A program made the position numbers and the translations under genes. 37,581 bases of DNA from DASQZT01 sp963728965. GTDB lineage: Bacteria; Acidobacteriota; Terriglobia; Bryobacterales; Bryobacteraceae. The notes beneath the pieces are model-generated. The model saw only the letters and a list, made by a program, of their open reading frames with translations. It did not search any database and was not told the origin of the DNA. Shown here piece by piece: positions 33,007-37,581 of this stretch. Within the stretch, counting starts at the first letter, position 1. Each line of letters starts with the position of its first letter. The stretch is from the NCBI GenBank assembly GCA_963728965.1, contig CAVSMH010000015.1, forward strand, positions 1-37,581. The letters run 5' to 3'.

Positions 33007-35967
33007 GTGCTGGCACACTCCCGGTCCACGGCGGCCCGTCTTGCCGCCCTTGCCGCCATGGTTGTATCCGGCGGAACGATCTTTGCGCAATCTCCCACGA
33101 ACTCGGTTCGCGGTCGCCCCGCCAATCGCATCCGCACGGTAATTGACGAACGGGCCCGCGTCCCGCGCCCTGGCAACCGGCATCCGCTTGCCGGCCTCGA
33201 AAACGATGCCGGCGCCGTGCCGCCGGAGACCCGTCTGGAACGGATGATCCTGGTCCTGGACGCCGACCCGGCGCAGCAGCACGCCCTCGACGAGTTCCTG
33301 GCGGCGCAGCAGGATCCGGACTCCGCCGAGTACCACCACTGGCTGACGCCCCAGGAATTCGGCGACTGGTTCGGCGTCTCCCAGGACGATTCCGACCAGG
33401 TGGTGGCGTGGCTCCAACAGCACGGGCTGGAGATCGAGTCGGTTTCGGCGGCACGTCGAGAAATCATCTTCAGCGGCACGGCGGAACAGGTAGCGGCGGC
33501 GTTCCATACCGAGATCCACACCTACATCGTGGACGGCGAAACGCACTACGCCAACGCCTCGGACCCGGAGATCCCTCTGGCGCTCGCGCCGGTGGTAAGC
33601 GGCGTCCTTTCGTTGCATGACTTCCATGGCAGGGCTTTGCACCGGGGGGCGCGGCCGCTCTACACGTCGGGCAGTTCCCACTACCTGGCTCCCGCCGATC
33701 TGGCGGCGATCTACAATGTCGCGGGCGCGTATGCCAAAGGTTACGACGGCGCCGGCCAGAACATCGCAGTTGTGGGACGAACCAATCTGCACCTGGCCGA
33801 TGTGCAGGCTTTCCGGAGCGCCTTCGGACTGCCGGCGAGACAACCGGTGGTGGTGCTGAACGGGACGGACCCGGGGGTGGTCTCGATCGACGAGGAGATC
33901 GAAGCCGCGCTCGACGTGGAATGGGCCGGAGCGGTGGCCCGGAACGCTACCATCCAATTCGTGGTCTCGCGTTCGACCAATACCAGCGACGGCGTGGCGC
34001 TGTCGGCGCAATACGTGGTGAATCGCAATCTCGCGCCGGTGGTGACGGTGAGCTTCGGCAACTGCGAAGCGGCGATGGGCTCGTCCGGCAACCAGTTCTG
34101 GAACGGGCTGTGGCAGCAGGCGGCGGCCCAGGGGATGACGGTGCTGGTGTCTTCGGGCGACAGCGGTGCGGCGGGATGTGACGCGGCTTCGGCGCGCAGC
34201 GCCACTCACGCCCCCGGCGTCAATGGGCTGTGCTCGTCTCCATTCAGCACGTGCGTGGGCGGGACCGAGTTCACCGATAGCAGCGTTTCCTCATACTGGT
34301 CGCCGGGCAACACCCCGGGCACCTACGGTTCGGCGCTGGGCTACATACCGGAAGCGGCCTGGAACGAAAGTGGCGCGGTTAACGGCTCCGGCCTATGGGC
34401 CAGTGGAGGCGGCGCCAGCATCCTGTACACCAAGCCTTCCTGGCAGACCGGTCCGGGCGTGCCCGCCGACGGCCGCCGCTATGTGCCGGACGTGTCTCTG
34501 AGCGGAGCGGGACACGACGGTTACCTGGTACGGGCCGAGAACCAGCTTTACGTGGTCGCCGGCACTTCCGCGGCCGCGCCGGCGTTTGCCGGGATGATGG
34601 GCCTGGTGCTGCAGAAGAGCGGCGCGCGCCAGGGCAACGTCAATCCCACCTTGTACGCTCTCGCGGTGAAGCAGTCGGGCGGCGGGGCGGCGGTGTTCCA
34701 CGACATCACAGCCGGCAGCAACACGGTACCGGGGGTCTCTGGTTTTGCGGCGACTGCCGGGTACGATGCCGCGACCGGCCTGGGTTCTGTGGATGCCAAT
34801 ACCATGGTGACGCGCTGGAGCGATGGCTCGACCACCGCGCCGGCGTTGCAGTTGAGCGTCAATCCCACCCCGGCCACCGTTACGATCGGCTCGAGCGTGA
34901 CGTTCACGGCGCAGGTATCGGTGAGCGGCGGTTTCAATGCGCCGGTACTGTTGTCGACCGGTACAACACCCGTCGGGCTTACCGCATTGTTCTCGTCGGC
35001 CGCCCTGGCGGCGCCGGGCAGTGGCTCGGTGACCCTGAAACTCGCCGCCGGCACGCAAATGGCGCTCGGGACCTACAACGTGACGGTCTCCGCTGCTGGT
35101 GGCGGCCTCAGCCAGAGCGTGGCGCTCGGGGTCACGGTGGCTCCGGTGTGCAGCTATTCCATCAACCCGACCAGCGCCACCGTGGCGGCGAGCAGCGGGA
35201 ATTATTCCCTCAACGTCACCGCCCCTTCGGGCTGCGCCTGGACCGCCGCTTCCACAGTGCCGTGGATCACGGTGACCAAGAGCGCATCCGGCAGCGGCAG
35301 CGGCAGCGTGGGCTACTCGATTGCGGCGAACGCGGGGACCGCCTCGCGGAGCGGCTCGCTAACCGTGGCAGGGAAGTCCTTCGTGGTGACCCAGGCGCCG
35401 GCCACTGCGTTCTACACGCTCAGCCCCACGTTGGCGGGCATAGGTCCGGCCGGCGGGACCGGCAGCGTCGCAGTGACGGTGACGCCGGCGGCCACGACTT
35501 GGACAGCCAACAGCAATGCGTCCTGGCTGACGATCCTTTCGGGCGGGAGCGGGACGGGTTCCAAGACTCTGACCTGGTCCGCGGCGGCCAATTCGACGGG
35601 GGTGGCGCGCACCGGGACGATCACCGCCGGCAACGCCACCTTCACGGTGACCCAGGCGGCCCAGTGCACGTACACGGTCAGAGTGGGCGCCATCACCCGA
35701 ACCAGCAACGGCTACGCCGGATCGGTGGCGATCGCGACGGCGAGCGGGTGCCCGTGGAGCTCATCGAGCAACGCACCCTGGCTGACGGTGACCTCCGCCG
35801 CCAGCGGCAGCGGCAACGGCACGGTGGGTTTTCTGGCCGCCCTCAACGCCACGAAGAGTTCGCGCAGCGCAGTGCTGACGGTGGCGGGCTACGCCATCAC
35901 GATTACCGAATCGGCCTCGGTTTCCGGAGCCGTGAAGGCCGAGCCGCTGCCGACCGACGACGAATAA
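33007..35967 (+). CDS. Secreted sedolisin (S53) serine protease with Ig-like and BACON domains
   Basis: A 986-residue secreted acid-type protease. GTG 33007 is the first usable start (a stop lies at 32989) and opens a signal peptide (about 1-28). A pro-kumamolisin activation domain (about 60-195) is followed by the S53 catalytic domain with Glu299 and Asp303 (EAALD), Asp385 in SSGDSG and the nucleophile Ser521 in GTSAAAP. After the protease come an Ig-like domain (about 618-712) and three BACON-like repeats starting near 715, 802 and 887. These C-terminal domains probably bind carbohydrate or protein. No ribosome binding site is visible. Confidence 0.93.
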   Translation: MLAHSRSTAARLAALAAMVVSGGTIFAQSPTNSVRGRPANRIRTVIDERARVPRPGNRHPLAGLENDAGAVPPETRLERMILVLDADPAQQHALDEFLAAQQDPDSAEYHHWLTPQEFGDWFGVSQDDSDQVVAWLQQHGLEIESVSAARREIIFSGTAEQVAAAFHTEIHTYIVDGETHYANASDPEIPLALAPVVSGVLSLHDFHGRALHRGARPLYTSGSSHYLAPADLAAIYNVAGAYAKGYDGAGQNIAVVGRTNLHLADVQAFRSAFGLPARQPVVVLNGTDPGVVSIDEEIEAALDVEWAGAVARNATIQFVVSRSTNTSDGVALSAQYVVNRNLAPVVTVSFGNCEAAMGSSGNQFWNGLWQQAAAQGMTVLVSSGDSGAAGCDAASARSATHAPGVNGLCSSPFSTCVGGTEFTDSSVSSYWSPGNTPGTYGSALGYIPEAAWNESGAVNGSGLWASGGGASILYTKPSWQTGPGVPADGRRYVPDVSLSGAGHDGYLVRAENQLYVVAGTSAAAPAFAGMMGLVLQKSGARQGNVNPTLYALAVKQSGGGAAVFHDITAGSNTVPGVSGFAATAGYDAATGLGSVDANTMVTRWSDGSTTAPALQLSVNPTPATVTIGSSVTFTAQVSVSGGFNAPVLLSTGTTPVGLTALFSSAALAAPGSGSVTLKLAAGTQMALGTYNVTVSAAGGGLSQSVALGVTVAPVCSYSINPTSATVAASSGNYSLNVTAPSGCAWTAASTVPWITVTKSASGSGSGSVGYSIAANAGTASRSGSLTVAGKSFVVTQAPATAFYTLSPTLAGIGPAGGTGSVAVTVTPAATTWTANSNASWLTILSGGSGTGSKTLTWSAAANSTGVARTGTITAGNATFTVTQAAQCTYTVRVGAITRTSNGYAGSVAIATASGCPWSSSSNAPWLTVTSAASGSGNGTVGFLAALNATKSSRSAVLTVAGYAITITESASVSGAVKAEPLPTDDE

Positions 35968-36003
35968 CTGCCGGAATCGAGCGGGACAGTGTGCAGGACA
36001 GCC

Positions 36004-36815
36004 CTAGCCTTCCGGTGCGACGCAGATGCCGGCGCCGTCGAAAGAGAACAGCGCCCCGAAGCTCACCGTCAGGTTCGATTGCACTTCGTTGGTGCCGGGC
36101 GGCAGGGTCGCCGTATCGACACAGGGTGGGACAACCGAGACCGGCGGCCGCGGAATCGCAAATTGAATCTGGTACAGGCCGACGAACCCCGGCGCCGCTC
36201 CGGCATAGGCCGGCACAAGGGCGGGCGCCGAGCCGTCGGGAACCGTGCCAGGCGGCCGTCGGGGCGGGGCATTGGGAGCATAGCTGAAGTCGATTGCTAC
36301 TAAAGATACCGGAGCGGGCCCCGCGGCGGGATGCCCGGTGATGGAGGGTGGATTCGTCTGCCCGAGGCCGGTCGCATAGGCGATCAGCATCTCTCCGCCG
36401 CGGGCCGGATTGGCAGCGCTCACGGCTTTGCCGTCGACGTGGGTCACCAGCGGGGCACATGGCATGCCGCGGCGCGGATACAAACGAAGGGGCAGGCCGG
36501 GTCGAGTTCGAACGGAATCTGCACGGTAATCGCCGCGACCGTCCCTGAACGCCGCACTTCCAGGATCGGTACCGCGGTATCTTCGGCCGGGGAGGACGGC
36601 AGGAAACGCTGTCGCAAGATGATCGAAATGCCCGCCAGCGTCGTGGGCCAGACGTTCCCCGTAGCGCGCACGGGCTTGGCTAACTCACCGGCGATGTCCT
36701 GCGCGAACAGGGTGAGCACCTGTCCGGGCGCAACGGTGAGCGGCGTGGGCGGCAGGTAAGCCGCTCCGACGACGGACTGTGCCGGGGCCGTGCCGCGCGA
36801 TAGAATTGACCGCAT
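36004..36815 (-). pseudogene. Broken secreted protein, Solibacter C-terminal-domain type (TIGR03437-like)
   Basis: Two minus-strand frames together make one recognisable protein. The first (from 36815) reads VVGAAYLPPTPLTVAPGQVL through ITVQIPFELDPACPFVC and runs into a stop at 36444. The second, in another frame, resumes at MPCAPLVTHVDG and goes on through EMLIAYATGLGQTNP, GLYQIQF and SNLTVSFGALFSFDGAGICV. From memory, intact members have roughly 50-60 more residues between these parts, so an internal deletion with frameshift lies near 36464-36490. No signal peptide remains at the N-terminus. The two halves are unlikely to be separate genes. Confidence 0.65.
36801..36806 (+). promoter_or_regulatory. 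-10-like box just before the TIM-barrel gene
   Basis: TAGAAT (5 of 6 to consensus) ends 7 nt before the ATG at 36814, with no Shine-Dalgarno sequence and no clear -35. It fits a leaderless start. Confidence 0.35.
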
Positions 36816-37572
36816 GGTGCTCGGCGCAGTGACCTACAACGTCTTGAAGGACATGGACCTCGAGACGATCATCCAAATCCTGGAGGCGACCGGCTTCGAA
36901 GCCGTCGAGCTGCGGACGCAACATAAGCACGGAGTTGAGCCCGGCATCTCCGCGGCCGAGCGCGATCGCGTCATGAAACGATTTCAGCGTAGCAAGGTGA
37001 GGCTCCTCAGCTACGGCACTACATGCGAATTCCAGTCGCCCGAACCGGCCGAGCGCGCCCGGCAGGTGGAGACGGCCCGGCAGTTCATTACCCTGGCGCA
37101 TGACACCGGTGCCACGGGTGTCAAGGTGCGGCCGAACGGATTGCCTAACGGGGTGCCGAAGGAGACCACGATAGCGAACATTGCGGCGGCGCTGCGCGAG
37201 ATCGGCGAGTACGGCTACGTGCGCGGCGTGGAGGTGTGGCTGGAGGTGCACGGAGGGCCGACGCAGGTTCCGGAAGTCGCCGCTGCGATTATGCGCGCGA
37301 CCCGGCACCCGAATGTTGGACTGTGTTGGAACTCGAATCCCACCGACGTGGTGAATGGATCGGTGAAGGCCAGCTTCGAGTTGCTGCGGCCGTGGCTGAA
37401 GAGCTGCCACATCAACGAGCTGACCAGCGGGTATCCGTACCGCGAGTTGTTCGCGCTGATGAAGAAGACCGGTTACAACCGCTGGACGCTCTGCGAGGCG
37501 GCCGAAAGCAAGGAGCCGGAACGTTTTCTGCGCTATTATCGTGCCCTGTGGACGGAGCTGAACCGCGGCTAG
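36814..37572 (+). CDS. Sugar phosphate isomerase/epimerase-like TIM-barrel protein
   Basis: A 252-residue protein of the AP-endonuclease-2/xylose isomerase-like TIM-barrel superfamily. The expected metal-ligand positions are present in order: Glu in WLEVHGG, Asn in GLCWNSN, His in SCHIN and the last Glu in TLCEA. Members isomerise or epimerise sugars or inositols; the substrate is not visible. ATG 36814 is preferred over the in-frame ATG 36790 because the protein fold starts there (MVLGAVTYNVL) and a -10-like TAGAAT ends 7 nt before it. The ATG shares a CATG with the first codon of the broken gene on the other strand. It ends 9 bp before the window edge. Confidence 0.88.
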   Translation: MVLGAVTYNVLKDMDLETIIQILEATGFEAVELRTQHKHGVEPGISAAERDRVMKRFQRSKVRLLSYGTTCEFQSPEPAERARQVETARQFITLAHDTGATGVKVRPNGLPNGVPKETTIANIAAALREIGEYGYVRGVEVWLEVHGGPTQVPEVAAAIMRATRHPNVGLCWNSNPTDVVNGSVKASFELLRPWLKSCHINELTSGYPYRELFALMKKTGYNRWTLCEAAESKEPERFLRYYRALWTELNRG

Positions 37573-37581
37573 CTTAGCTAT

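Noticed and set aside
34395..36287. Plus-strand open frame of 630 codons
   Set aside because: Out-of-frame shadow of the sedolisin C-terminal repeats, of low complexity and with no family match.
1..37581. CRISPR arrays, insertion sequences, tRNA or rRNA genes
   Set aside because: No regularly spaced repeats, transposase genes, terminal inverted repeats or RNA-gene sequences were found.

Overview
The window is high-GC chromosomal DNA that reads as an Acidobacteriota (Solibacter/Bryobacter-like) genome. This rests on the gene content: two Oar-type TonB-dependent receptors with N-terminal carboxypeptidase-regulatory domains, a sedolisin with tandem BACON domains, a TPR/FG-GAP/ASPIC-UnbV (CRTAC1-type) protein, a DUF4142 protein, and a decayed protein resembling the C-terminal domain that is very abundant in Solibacter. 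It is an inference from family content, not a database match. I saw no tRNA, rRNA, CRISPR array, insertion sequence or phage gene.

Layout. 146-4988: secreted alpha-L-rhamnosidase, an AhpD/CMD-like protein divergent from an SDR oxidoreductase, and a small zinc-ribbon protein. 5076-9602: uvrA overlapped by an unknown gene, which is overlapped by a CPBP membrane protease. 9630-12675: a doubtful 38-codon ORF, mtnA, then a run encoding a thioredoxin-fold protein, a BlaI/MecI-type repressor and an M56 membrane peptidase. 12734-15667: TonB-dependent receptor, preceded by a palindrome resembling a BlaI operator. 15751-16971: HDOD signalling protein. 17048-20251: TPR/ASPIC protein. 20220-24629 (minus): a second TonB receptor followed by an HTH/periplasmic-binding-fold regulator. 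24822-27215: K+ channel with RCK domain, DUF4142 protein, FxLYD-like membrane protein. 27260-31491 (minus): aroC-def-fmt-argJ-unknown, tightly packed. 31605-32569: two tiny membrane proteins and a PilZ protein. 32570-33006: a long gene-free gap holding a candidate small RNA with its own promoter and intrinsic terminator. 33007-35967: sedolisin protease. 36004-36815 (minus): broken secreted-protein gene. 36814-37572: TIM-barrel sugar phosphate isomerase/epimerase-like protein.

How the genes fit together. Much of the window suits a heterotroph that breaks down polymers: secreted rhamnosidase and protease, outer-membrane receptors, and sugar and methionine-salvage enzymes. The BlaI-type repressor and M56 peptidase form the usual protease/repressor pair, but the peptidase has no external sensor domain. 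The nearest operator-like site lies in front of the TonB receptor, so that receptor may be a target. The aroC-def-fmt-argJ cluster is housekeeping (chorismate, N-terminal formyl-Met handling, arginine).

The points most worth following are the candidate small RNA at 32800-32894, several genes whose -10-like hexamer lies only 6-12 nt before the ATG with no Shine-Dalgarno sequence (possible leaderless mRNAs), and the BlaI-like palindrome at 12686-12700.
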